Shown: positions 33,373 through 41,821 of the stretch, one piece after another
Numbering within the stretch: position 1 is the stretch's first letter
Layout of the letters: every line of letters begins with the position of its first letter
Origin: Galactobacillus timonensis
GTDB lineage: Bacteria; Bacillota_I; Bacilli_A; Erysipelotrichales; Erysipelotrichaceae
Direction of reading: 5' to 3'
Length of the DNA: 64,000 nucleotides
NCBI RefSeq assembly: GCF_900240265.1
Contig: NZ_LT964739.1
Coordinates: 445,286-509,285, forward strand
Program-made: the position numbers and the translations under genes
Notes under the pieces: model-generated
Seen by the model: the letters and a program-made list of their open reading frames with translations, nothing else
Told to the model about the DNA's origin: nothing
The model's database searches: none

Positions 33373-34149
33373 TTAATCGCCGAGATACGCCTTGATGACG
33401 TCCGGATTATTCTGAATATCCGCCGGCGTCCCCTGTGCCAGACGCATTCCAAAGTTCAGCACCGTAATCTTCTCGCAGATGCCCATCACGAGTTTCATAT
33501 CATGCTCAATGAGCAGAATCGAAATATGGAAATGGTCCCGCACCTCACGGATCATTGCCATCAGCTCTTCCGTCTCCTGCGGATTCATGCCAGCCGCCGG
33601 CTCATCCAGCAGAAGAAGCTTAGGCTGCGTCGCCATGGCGCGGGCAATCTCAAGACGCCGCTGCATCCCATAAGGCAGGTTGCCCGCTTCACGGTCCGCC
33701 GCCTCATCAAGGTCAAAGATCTCCAGCAGCTCCATTGCCCTTTCATCGAGCAGACGTTCTTCGTTGCGGAATTTTCCGGTACGGAACACGGAATCCAGCA
33801 TCGAATAGGAAATATGATTGTGCATCCCCGACTTAACATTATCCAGAACCGACATGTTCGAAAACAAACGAATATTCTGGAACGTACGGGCGATCCCGGC
33901 CTTGGACACATCAACCGGCGTCATATCTTTCGTATCCACACCGTTCAATAAAATCGTACCACGCGAAGGCTGATAAACCTTCGTCAACATATTGAAGACC
34001 GTCGTCTTCCCGGCGCCATTAGGGCCAATGAGACCGTCAATTTCATTGGGATAAATCGTCATATCCAGATTGTTGACAGCTGTCAGACCGCCGAAATCAA
34101 TACCGAGATTCGTAACCTCAAGAACCGGCTGAACCACTTCATTCGACAT
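33373..34149 (-). CDS. livG: Branched-chain amino acid ABC transporter ATPase LivG
   Basis: An ATPase of 258 residues with Walker A GPNGAGKTT, the LivG-type segment GIARTFQNIRLFSNMSVLDNV, degenerate signature LPYGMQRRLEIARA (L-P-Y-G-x-Q in place of LSGGQ, usual for LivG) and Walker B LLLLDEPAAGMNPQE. The start at 34149 has AGGAGG 6 bases upstream and overlaps the livM end by 11 bases. It forms a heterodimer with LivF. Confidence 0.95.
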   Translation of the reverse strand: MSNEVVQPVLEVTNLGIDFGGLTAVNNLDMTIYPNEIDGLIGPNGAGKTTVFNMLTKVYQPSRGTILLNGVDTKDMTPVDVSKAGIARTFQNIRLFSNMSVLDNVKSGMHNHISYSMLDSVFRTGKFRNEERLLDERAMELLEIFDLDEAADREAGNLPYGMQRRLEIARAMATQPKLLLLDEPAAGMNPQETEELMAMIREVRDHFHISILLIEHDMKLVMGICEKITVLNFGMRLAQGTPADIQNNPDVIKAYLGD

Positions 34150-35206
34150 GTTCCGCCTCCTTTCTGGACCGAGGCTTCAATGCACGCAGCTTCTCTTTCA
34201 TCTTCGGATTATTCGAAACGATCATAATCACAATCAGCACAATCGCATAAATAAGCATACGATACGTGGACAGGAAACGCAGCGCCTCCGGCAGCACCAC
34301 CAGTAACGTTGTCGCAATGATCGTACCGGTCATATTGCCAAGGCCGCCCAGCACCACATAAACCAGAATCAGAATCGAAAGGTTGAAGTCAAACTTGCTC
34401 GCGGCAAACGAAGAATAATTCAATGCATACAATGCGCCAGCCGCACCGGCCAGAGCTGCTGAAACAACGAAGGCAAGCGTCTTCGTCCTGGCAACCGGAA
34501 TGCCGATCGTCTCGGCCGCAATACGATTGTCACGGCACGCTTCAATCGCGCGCCCGCTCTTACTGTAAATAAGGTTGTAGATAACAAGAAGCGCAATCAC
34601 AATCAACAGAAAGCCAGCCGTAAAGTTGGATACCGTCTTGACACCGGTCGCTCCCATCGGTCCGCTGACGAGCATCTTGCCGCCATCGCCCAGTTGAACC
34701 GAATTCGTAATGAAGGAAAAATGAAGGCCGCTGCCATCCACACCGAGATACATATTGTTCAGCAGCGAGACAATGATCTGGTTGAAGGCCAGGGTCACAA
34801 TCGCCAGATAGTCACCTTCCAGCTTTAATACCGGCACCGAAATCAGCCAGCCAAAGACACCTGCCGCCAGCGTACCCACAAGCATCGAAACAATGAGCAC
34901 CACGATGCCATTCGCAGATCCGCCAAGGTTCATCATTCCCGAAACTATAACCGCCGTAAAAGCTCCAATCGACATGAAGCCGGCCTGTCCAAGGTTCAGC
35001 TCACCAGAGATACCAACATTCATGTTCAATCCCAGCGCCGCAACAATATAGCAGCACACCGGCACCAGCAGGCTCGAATACTTTCGGCCCAGAACACCGG
35101 AAGCCGAAAGAATCATCAACACCACATACAGCACGATCACCAGCGCAAAGGAAGCGGTACGATTGCCCTTCTTCCCGGAGAAAAGACCCTTCAAATTGAA
35201 TTTCAT
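34139..35206 (-). CDS. livM: Branched-chain amino acid ABC transporter permease LivM
   Basis: A permease of 355 residues with 8-10 helices. The start at 35206 (MKFNLKGLFSG) is fixed by AAGGAGG upstream. The hallmark GISGELNLGQAGFMSIGAFT (near 80-100) and the EAA-like loop (AIACRDNRIAAETIGIPVARTK region) are present. It has a longer cytoplasmic N-terminus than LivH, as usual for LivM. It is placed 13 bases after livH. Confidence 0.95.
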   Translation of the reverse strand: MKFNLKGLFSGKKGNRTASFALVIVLYVVLMILSASGVLGRKYSSLLVPVCCYIVAALGLNMNVGISGELNLGQAGFMSIGAFTAVIVSGMMNLGGSANGIVVLIVSMLVGTLAAGVFGWLISVPVLKLEGDYLAIVTLAFNQIIVSLLNNMYLGVDGSGLHFSFITNSVQLGDGGKMLVSGPMGATGVKTVSNFTAGFLLIVIALLVIYNLIYSKSGRAIEACRDNRIAAETIGIPVARTKTLAFVVSAALAGAAGALYALNYSSFAASKFDFNLSILILVYVVLGGLGNMTGTIIATTLLVVLPEALRFLSTYRMLIYAIVLIVIMIVSNNPKMKEKLRALKPRSRKEAEHVE

Positions 35207-35219
35207 CGTCGCTTCCTCC

Positions 35220-36098
35220 TTATACCTTGATCCGCTTCTTCTTGCCAAGCAGCCCGTTCGGCTTCAGAAGCAGAATCACAATCAGCACCGCAAAAACGAT
35301 CGCATCGGAAAGCTGCTGCGAAATATAGGCCTTCGACAGATTTTCAATCACACCCAGCATCAGTCCGCCGACAAAGGCACCCGGAATCGATCCGATCCCG
35401 CCAAGGACCGCTGCCGTAAACGCCTTAATGCCAGGCATCGAGCCCATCGTCGGCGAAATAGAAGGATACGTCGACGCCAGCAGCACCGCCGCCACGCCGG
35501 CAAGGGCTGAGCCGATCGCAAATGTCAGGGAAATGATGTGATCGGTATTGATCCCCATCAATGTCGCTGCCCCGCGATCCTCGGCAACGGCACGCATCGC
35601 CCGCCCCGTCTTGGTGCGGTTAATAAACAGTGTCAGTACAAGCATAATCGCGACGCATACGCAGATCGTGATGAGGCTGACCCAGGTAATGGATACGCCG
35701 CCAAGATTCAGCCCGCCTTCTTTGATGAAATTGGCAGGAAAGAATTTGGAATCGGCGCCCCAAAGGATCTGCGCCGCGTTTTCAAGAAAATAAGAAACGC
35801 CGATGGCCGTAATCAAAACGGCAAGGCTCGGTGCCTGCCGCAGCGGCCGGTACGCAAGATATTCAATGACAACGCCCAGCACCATGCACAGCACGATCGC
35901 CAGAAACGTTGAAATGCCGGCGGATTGTGAAAATGACGTCGCCGCAAAGAATGCGACATAGGCGCCAACCATGATGATGTCACCATGCGCAAAGTTAAGC
36001 ATTCGGGCAATGCCGTAAACCATGGAATACCCCAACGCAATGAGAGCGTACACGCTTCCCAGACTGAGCCCGCTGATCAGATATGTCAGAAAGGTCAT
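35220..36098 (-). CDS. livH: Branched-chain amino acid ABC transporter permease LivH
   Basis: A permease of 292 residues starting MTFLTYLISGLSLGSVYALI at the ATG 36098, which follows an AAGGAGGAG site. The helices include MLNFAHGDIIMVGAYVAFF, the usual LivH signature, and the coupling loop RAVAEDRGAATLMGINTDH. It pairs with LivM to form the transmembrane channel. A hairpin separates it from livJ, allowing more binding protein than permease to be made. Confidence 0.95.
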   Translation of the reverse strand: MTFLTYLISGLSLGSVYALIALGYSMVYGIARMLNFAHGDIIMVGAYVAFFAATSFSQSAGISTFLAIVLCMVLGVVIEYLAYRPLRQAPSLAVLITAIGVSYFLENAAQILWGADSKFFPANFIKEGGLNLGGVSITWVSLITICVCVAIMLVLTLFINRTKTGRAMRAVAEDRGAATLMGINTDHIISLTFAIGSALAGVAAVLLASTYPSISPTMGSMPGIKAFTAAVLGGIGSIPGAFVGGLMLGVIENLSKAYISQQLSDAIVFAVLIVILLLKPNGLLGKKKRIKV

Positions 36099-36145
36099 TG
36101 TGCTCCTCCTTCCCCTTTCATGCACCAAACGTATTGTAATGCAGA

Positions 36146-36182
36146 AGAAGGGCCTTCAGCGAAAGTGCTGAAAAGCCCTTCT
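36146..36182 (-). terminator. Intra-operon hairpin between livJ and livH
   Basis: Stem AGAAGGGCTTTTCAGC / GCTGAAGGCCCTTCT with a short loop, 24 bases after livJ on the minus strand. It lacks a long T-run, so it probably attenuates transcription or protects the livJ 3' end rather than stopping transcription fully. Confidence 0.7.
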
Positions 36183-36206
36183 GTAAAACACTGGAAATCG
36201 CTGTAC

Positions 36207-37421
36207 TTACTCTGCGCTTACGTAAGTGCCGTTCTGGATCACAATTGCACGCGGTCCCTTGGACACTTCACCATTTTCGTTCCATGTAATATCGCCAGTA
36301 CCGGTGATGCCCTGGAACTTCATCGTTGTAAACTGCTTAACAAGAGCGTCGCAGATTGTCGCATTGTCATCATCCGCCGTTACGCCGGAAGCTTCCAGTG
36401 CCTGAGCAATCGCATAGACTGCATCATATGCGTCGGCCGCAAACTGGTTCGGAACATCACCAAACTTGTCTTCGTAAGCCTTGACAAATGCCTGCGTCTT
36501 TTCGTCCGTGGAATCTGCAGAGAACGGTGTAAGCATGTACAGACCTTCTGCCAGAGATGTATCGAAGTTCTCCTGCGTCAGGATACCATCCATACCATCG
36601 CATCCGAAGAATGTCGGCGTATAGCCTGCGGTCTTAGCAGCCTGCAGAATCAGAGAAGCCGGCTGATAGTAAATCGGAAGGAAAACGATGTCGGCGCCAG
36701 CGGCCTGTGCCTGCTGTACCTGAACCGAGAAGTCGGGCGCATCCTTTGTGAAGGTTCCCGTATAGACTACATCCAGTCCATCCTTGGCAGCCTGATCAAC
36801 GAATGTGTTGTAAATGCCGGTGGAATAGTTATCGTCATTACGATAAATGACCGCAACCTTACTGCCGAGATCCGGATGCTCACTCAGATAGTCAGCGGAA
36901 GCGACTCCCTGGTTAGGATCGGTGAAGCACATCTGGAACACATTGCCATACGCTGTGCCTGAATCATCAAAGATCACAGCGGTCGAGGAGCCGGACGGTG
37001 TAATCGCAAATGTCTGATCCTCTTTATAAAGCGGCGAAACAGCCTGGCCGGCACCGGAAGTTGTCGTAGCCAGCGACACCTGCATGCCCCAGTCTGCCAG
37101 CGTGTTGTACGCATTTACAGCCGCCTCAGAATCTGCCTGATCGTCTTCAAACTTGAAATCAAACTGGACAGGACCGCCCTTGGCGTTGATCTCATCAACG
37201 GCAATCTGGGCAGCGTTCATAACCGCTGTACCATAAACAGCCGCATTTCCGGAAATCGGGCCGGAACCGCCAAGCTTAAACTTCTTTACTTCCGAAGTGG
37301 TAGACGCTGCTGCGTTATCGGATCCTGCTGTTGAAGCCGGGGTTGTCGAGCTTCCGGAACCGCATGCCGCCAGTGCCATGCACATAGCGACAGCCATACC
37401 CCCTTTAAATACGTTCTTCAT
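36207..37421 (-). CDS. livJ: Branched-chain amino acid-binding lipoprotein LivJ
   Basis: A periplasmic-binding-fold lipoprotein of 404 residues. The start at 37421 (MKNVFKGGMAVAM) has GGAGGG upstream; longer upstream frames are untranslated leader. The lipobox LAAC gives Cys20, followed by a Ser/Thr/Ala linker and the Peripla_BP_6 domain (KLGGSGPISGNAAVYG, ligand-binding TTTSGAGQAVSP and AVIYRNDDNYSTG). It is the first gene of the livJHMGF-acuB-like operon and delivers branched-chain amino acids to LivHM. Confidence 0.95.
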   Translation of the reverse strand: MKNVFKGGMAVAMCMALAACGSGSSTTPASTAGSDNAAASTTSEVKKFKLGGSGPISGNAAVYGTAVMNAAQIAVDEINAKGGPVQFDFKFEDDQADSEAAVNAYNTLADWGMQVSLATTTSGAGQAVSPLYKEDQTFAITPSGSSTAVIFDDSGTAYGNVFQMCFTDPNQGVASADYLSEHPDLGSKVAVIYRNDDNYSTGIYNTFVDQAAKDGLDVVYTGTFTKDAPDFSVQVQQAQAAGADIVFLPIYYQPASLILQAAKTAGYTPTFFGCDGMDGILTQENFDTSLAEGLYMLTPFSADSTDEKTQAFVKAYEDKFGDVPNQFAADAYDAVYAIAQALEASGVTADDDNATICDALVKQFTTMKFQGITGTGDITWNENGEVSKGPRAIVIQNGTYVSAE

Positions 37422-37458
37422 GTTTTCCCTCCTGCTGGTTTTTAGTGAAGATATGCCT

Positions 37459-37486
37459 ATTATACGGTGCCCGCTTTTTGTTTCAA
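37459..37486 (-). promoter_or_regulatory. livJ promoter
   Basis: TTGAAA (37486-37481) and TATAAT (37464-37459) on the minus strand with a 16-base spacer, about 38 bases before the livJ start. Confidence 0.8.
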
Positions 37487-37505
37487 CCCGTTTTTTCAAA
37501 GTTCC

Positions 37506-37549
37506 ATGAAAGTTTTTTGTAACTAAAGCATTTTCTTTCATTTGTTACA
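37506..37549. repeat. Interleaved inverted repeats upstream of the livJ promoter
   Basis: ATGAAAG (37506-37512) pairs with CTTTCAT (37535-37541), and TGTAAC (37518-37523) pairs with GTTACA (37544-37549). The two repeats are interleaved (a-b-a'-b'), which in RNA would permit alternative hairpins or a pseudoknot. In DNA they could be two overlapping operators. They lie directly after the stop of the membrane-protein gene and before livJ. Confidence 0.5.
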
Positions 37550-37550
37550 T

Positions 37551-38204
37551 TCAGCCGAGCAGTGAAAGACCGATTGCAATCATCCAGACATAGGCCAGCG
37601 TCTTTGGCATCATCAAGGCACCAATCGCCGGATGTTTCTTGGCAAAAAGTGTCACTGGCAGATAGCAGCCGAAGCTGATCGCAATCGCAATGGCCATATG
37701 AACGCCATACGCGGTACCGGCAGACAGCTCCAAAGCAATCATCGCAACCCCGACAATCGCAAACGGAATATTCCGGTACAGGGACCAGCGCAGATTCCCC
37801 TCATGGTGAAACCAGTTGTTCTGCGGAAAGAAGCAGAGCACGATACGCGCGATACCAAATCCAAATACAACCACAGCAAAAACAGGCGAAGGCCAGCCAT
37901 ACAGCATTCCATAGATCGCATACAGCAGAAAATAAAACACCGTCATAGTCACCGATGATACGGCAAGTCCAAGTCCAAGCTTCCACTCAGTACGTTCATT
38001 TTCGCCCTTCAAATAACGTTCCACGCGGGGGACGAGATGAAATGCGTCGCCCGCCCCTAGCAGCAGGGCCAGAATCCCGTACAGGATCAACACTGGCCTG
38101 CCCTGCGCTTTAGCAAAAAAGATAATCCCGGCAATCAAATCAAAGGCAAGATATGTAATGTCAAATACCGGTTCGATGATGTTCATTGGTGATTTTTTAT
38201 TCAT
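37551..38204 (-). CDS. Multi-helix membrane protein of unknown function
   Basis: A protein of 217 residues from the ATG at 38204 (MNKKSPMNIIEPVFDITYLA), with GGAAAGGGG upstream. Six to seven hydrophobic helices are predicted by eye, e.g. FDLIAGIIFFAKA, LILYGILALLLGAGDAFHL and IGVAMIALELSAGTAYG. The polar residues around GDAFHLVPR and the His-rich NNWFHHEGNLRWSLYRN are distinctive. No transporter or enzyme motif is recognised. It lies downstream of an M20 peptidase gene with a terminator-like hairpin between them, so co-expression may be partial. Confidence 0.65.
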   Translation of the reverse strand: MNKKSPMNIIEPVFDITYLAFDLIAGIIFFAKAQGRPVLILYGILALLLGAGDAFHLVPRVERYLKGENERTEWKLGLGLAVSSVTMTVFYFLLYAIYGMLYGWPSPVFAVVVFGFGIARIVLCFFPQNNWFHHEGNLRWSLYRNIPFAIVGVAMIALELSAGTAYGVHMAIAIAISFGCYLPVTLFAKKHPAIGALMMPKTLAYVWMIAIGLSLLG

Positions 38205-38241
38205 AGGTTTTCCCCTTTCCTCCCCAAGCATGCAAATAAAA

Positions 38242-38270
38242 AGAACCGCCTGGGATGTGAGTGCGGTTCT
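38242..38270 (-). terminator. Terminator/attenuator between the M20 gene and the membrane-protein gene
   Basis: Perfect 8-bp stem AGAACCGC / GCGGTTCT with a 13-base loop and TTTTTATTT on the minus strand. It sits only about 38 bases before the next start codon, leaving little room for a separate promoter. Confidence 0.8.
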
Positions 38271-38375
38271 CTTAAGAAAAAATACGTCTGCACACGATCC
38301 GATGTGCTCCATCATCATAACCCAGCGGGCAGATAAAACACAATGAAATCGAAGTGAAAAAAACATTCCTAATTA

Positions 38376-39485
38376 TTAAATCAGTGAGGCAAACATTTGG
38401 ACAGCGCGTTCCAGCAGATGATCATTGAAATCATACGCCTCGGAGTGGAGGACGGGCCACGTTTCGCCATTTCCGAGATAGAACATCGCGCCGGGGCACT
38501 GGTGAAGATAGCTGCCAAAGTCTTCGGAGGCGCGCCAAAGTTCCGGCATAGGAATCGTTGAATAGCCATTCTGCTTTGCGGCAGAAATGACCCGGTTCAG
38601 ACAGGTTTCATCGTTTCTGGTCTCCGGAAAGAGATCAGAGATGGAAACAGACAGCTTCAGATGCTGTGCGGACGCTAGCTTCTGTGCTTCGCTGCAGAGA
38701 GCCTCTTTCAGCCGGTTCATCTCCGCTTCAGCTTCCGCCCGCAGAGTGACAGAGAGCGAGCCGCTTCCGGCCGAGATGCCGAAGTTTCTGCTGCCGGCTT
38801 CGATCTGTACGACGGTAGCGAGCAGAAGTCCTTTGCTTTGATCGCGGCATGCTTCTTTCAGAAACAATACGAGGCGTGCAATTGTTTCGGAGGGATTGAT
38901 TCCCTGTTCAGGATCTGATGCATGGCTCTTCTTTCCGGCAAACGACAGCGTAAGCCCCATCGATGCCGGCTGGGTCAGGCCATGGCGATATACAACAGCT
39001 CCTTCCGGATAACCGCCGAGATTATGAAACGCATAGATTTCACGGATCCCCTTTTCCTTCAGAAGGGAGGCGCACATTTCTCCGCCCGTTCCAATTTCTT
39101 CCGCGGGCTGGAAAATAAGATACACATCGCGGCAAAGAGGCTTTCCAGTCAGTGCCATCGACAGTCCCGCCAGCGCAGCGCTGTGACCGTCATGGCCGCA
39201 TTTATGGCTGACGCCAGGCACCGTCGAGGCATAAGGAAGATCCATCGTTTCCGCAATCGGCAGAGCATCCATATCTGCCCTGAAAGCGATCGGAGCCGCC
39301 TGCGGATGTTCCGTATGACGGCAGGCATAGAACCAGCCAGGGCAGGGAACCACTTCAAAGTCCGAGTGCTGCTGAACAAAATCCATCAACACCCTGCGTG
39401 TACGTTCTTCTTTTCCAGAAAGTTCCGGATGTGCATGCATGTCATGCCGCAAGGCAATCACCTGCGCAAGTTCTTCATCGTTCAT
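38376..39485 (-). CDS. M20-family metal-dependent amidohydrolase/aminoacylase
   Basis: A protein of 369 residues in the M20D (hippurate hydrolase/IAA-amino acid hydrolase-like) family. Metal ligands are visible in RADMDALPIAE and HKCGHDGHSAALAGL (conserved C-G-H-D-x-H), then FQPAEEIGTGGEMC with the catalytic glutamate. A dimerisation domain lies in the middle (about 175-285), and the last metal histidine is in VLHSEAYDFND near the C-terminus. Such enzymes deacylate N-acyl amino acids or cleave small amides. The substrate cannot be derived from sequence. The start has TGAGG 6 bases upstream. Confidence 0.9.
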   Translation of the reverse strand: MNDEELAQVIALRHDMHAHPELSGKEERTRRVLMDFVQQHSDFEVVPCPGWFYACRHTEHPQAAPIAFRADMDALPIAETMDLPYASTVPGVSHKCGHDGHSAALAGLSMALTGKPLCRDVYLIFQPAEEIGTGGEMCASLLKEKGIREIYAFHNLGGYPEGAVVYRHGLTQPASMGLTLSFAGKKSHASDPEQGINPSETIARLVLFLKEACRDQSKGLLLATVVQIEAGSRNFGISAGSGSLSVTLRAEAEAEMNRLKEALCSEAQKLASAQHLKLSVSISDLFPETRNDETCLNRVISAAKQNGYSTIPMPELWRASEDFGSYLHQCPGAMFYLGNGETWPVLHSEAYDFNDHLLERAVQMFASLI

Positions 39486-39608
39486 ATATACCTCAGGAAG
39501 CAGTTGTCTCTAAGCTCCCAGTGTCTGCCAAAATTATCGGATATAAGAACTGATTGTCAACACCGTCATTCGCATGCATGCAGCAGGTTAACAGTCCCCT
39601 GCAAGCAT

Positions 39609-39644
39609 AAAAACCAGGTCCGCCATTTGATGCACAGACCTGGT
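39609..39644 (-). terminator. Terminator of the BspA-like gene
   Basis: Stem ACCAGGTC / GACCTGGT with a 16-base loop and TTTTTATG on the minus strand, 17 bases after the stop codon. Confidence 0.85.
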
Positions 39645-39660
39645 ATAAGAAATCAAATCC

Positions 39661-41660
39661 TCAGTTGTTATTTCCCCCGCCAGCACCGGTTGCAGGAATG
39701 AATTTCTGTGCCGATGTGATCGGGAAGAAGATACTGCCGTTTGATGTTTTTGAATGTGTGGATGCTGTTGCAGAAGGGGTTGCAGAAGGAGCTGCAGCAG
39801 CCTTCCAGCCTGCATAAAGTGTTAACGTAGTCTCTGTGCCGAAATAATCGTCCACTATTTCCTTATCTAATTGATCTCCAAACAATGTGAACTCCCGTGT
39901 ACATTCAGGATCCAAGTACCATCCGGAGAATATTACTCCCTCATAATTTGCCATATTAGAAAGGTCCGGCTGTGGTATTGGGTTTCCAAACTGCACTGGC
40001 ATATCGTCTGGAGCGCCACCAGCCTTATGATAATTAATGTCGAACTTAAAAAGATAAGTTTTAGCATCCCAATGGGCATAGAGTGTCGTGTCTCCCTTGC
40101 AAACGGTATCAGCTGTCGCTGGAATACCATCGCTTGCGGCTGAAGTAAACCAGCCGGTGAAGTTATGACCTGTAAATGTTGGCACCGGAAGCTCGCCATA
40201 TGTATTATGGACCATAACAGACTTGCGCTTGCTCTCATCCGGCAGTGTACCACCATTTGAGTCAAAGGTGATGATAGCATCTCTTTGTGCATACCATGTA
40301 CCCTTCAAGACGCTACTTGTCAGGCCGAGATGGCCAAGCCCGACAGCATCATAAGACTGAGATGCCATTTCGGAGTCACGTCCCCACTTACCATTGGATT
40401 TCACACCGGAAACGGTTGTTGAAGGGGTGGGAAATATGTTTTCTGCATCAAAAGAAGTATATTTAAAATTCGAGCCAAAGGTAATGGATTTCAGACCGCT
40501 GCAGTTCTCGAACATCCAACCCATCCACTGTGCTTTGGTATTCCAGTTTGAAACATCAATCGTAGTGAGACTCTTGCATCCTTTGAACATTTCAAACATG
40601 TCAGTTACATTGCTGGTATTCCATTTTGAAACGTCCAAAGAAGTGAGACTTTCGCAGGAGATGAACATTTGATTCATGTTTGTTACATTGCTGGTATTCC
40701 ATTTTGTAACGTCCAAAGAAGTGAGGCTTTTGCAGGCGTCGAACATTAGTTTCATGTTTGTTACATTGCTGGTATTCCAGTTTGAAACGTCCAAAGAAGT
40801 GAGGCTTTCGCAGTGGTAGAACATACAATACATGTCAGTTACATTGCTGGTCTTCCAGTTTGAAACGTCCAAAGAAGTGAGACTTTCGCAGTAAGAGAAC
40901 ATATCGGACATACTTGTTACCTTGCTTGTATCAAAGTCCTTGGTATCAATGTTCTTGATAGCCTTCATACGATAAAACAACTGATCACTATTTGCATTCA
41001 GCATTATCTTATCCGCTTTCGAGTACCAGTAAACTGTTCCGGTTGAACTGTCAAACCATGCAACAATAGAGCCGTTCTGCGATGCGGAAATATCCGCCGT
41101 CGTAACGCCAGAAGCAGGTGCCGAAGAACGGGTAAAGGCTTGAATGCTGGTATCATAGCGCCATAAGTCATGAGGATTTGCGTCACTGTTGCCTGCCAGC
41201 TTCATGATGGCTACATTGAACGCAATTCCTTGTTCCAATGTCGCCGTGGAAGTTGCAGGTGCTTTAAATACCGGCGCGGAAGAAAGGGAAGCGGATGAAT
41301 CTGCTGTCGCTTCCGGAGTTGGTTCAGCACTCGCTTCTGGTATTGCTGCCGCTTTGGGAGCAATTGTTTTCTCAGTATCAGCGGAAGATGTTGTTGCTGG
41401 CACATCCGTTGTCGCTGTTGGAGTTGCAGACGGATCTGCGGAAGCTTCTGCTGTGGCACCTGGGCTGGCAGGTGTGTCCTTGCTTGTTTCGTCTGTTGTC
41501 ACTTTACTTTGGTCACTCTGCTGTTCAGTTGGTTCTGCTGTAGGAAGAATTACTGTACCCCCCCCCCCGATGATTCACCGGTATCTTCCGCATGAATCGG
41601 ACTGGTGCTCAGAGTAAGGATCATTGCAACAGAAAAAAGACTGCAGATCAATTTCTTCAT
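39661..41660 (-). CDS. BspA-like surface protein, out of frame at a G11 tract (phase-variable candidate)
   Basis: The ATG at 41660 with GGAGAGGG upstream encodes a signal peptide (MKKLICSLFSVAMILTLSTS, then PIHA-ED). After codon 30 the frame enters 11 G residues and stops three codons later (GVQ-stop). The main frame resumes right after the tract (TVILPTAEPTEQQS); 9 or 12 G residues would join the two. The rest contains an Ala/Ser/Thr/Pro stalk and five 26-residue DUF285/BspA repeats (units such as SLTSLDVSNWNTSNVTNM). Two InlB/Listeria-Bacteroides repeats follow (GGTLPDESKR...GWF; FSGWYLDPEC), then a Ser/Thr-rich tail ending IPATGAGGGNNN. It is a likely adhesin, off in this sequence unless the tract changes or was misread. 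Confidence 0.75.
40590..40915 (-). repeat. 78-base tandem repeats in the BspA-like gene
   Basis: The phrase GTTACATTGCTGGT (plus strand) recurs at 40604, 40682, 40760 and 40838, a strict 78-base period equal to 26 codons. Copies are nearly identical in their conserved half and vary in the rest, consistent with recent duplication. Confidence 0.9.
41558..41568. repeat. C11/G11 homopolymer within the BspA-like coding region
   Basis: Eleven consecutive C residues on the plus strand (G on the coding strand) lie about 30 codons into the gene, right after the signal peptide, where slipped-strand mispairing would toggle the frame. Confidence 0.9.
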
Positions 41661-41764
41661 ACCCTCTCCTCAATGACTTGATATAATCTTCAATATATTA
41701 TCGGCCAGAACACATAAATATCAACACATTTCTTATATATGTTCCAATTTGTGTCTGCATGCAT

Positions 41765-41794
41765 GAAAAAATGCAGGCGCTTTTTATGCCTGCA
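41765..41794 (-). terminator. gltBD terminator
   Basis: Stem TGCAGGC / GCCTGCA followed on the minus strand by TTTTTT, 28 bases after gltD. Confidence 0.85.
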
Positions 41795-41821
41795 CTGTTT
41801 CGTGTGATGATTCTCGTATCC

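Noticed and set aside
40590..40915. CRISPR-like appearance of regularly spaced repeats
   Set aside because: The 78-base period is in frame with BspA-like protein repeats and the spacers are coding; there are no cas genes in the window.
41558..41568. Treating the BspA-like gene simply as a pseudogene or sequencing error
   Set aside because: Error cannot be excluded, but the only defect is the homopolymer length; all other signals are intact, so phase variation is the better working call.
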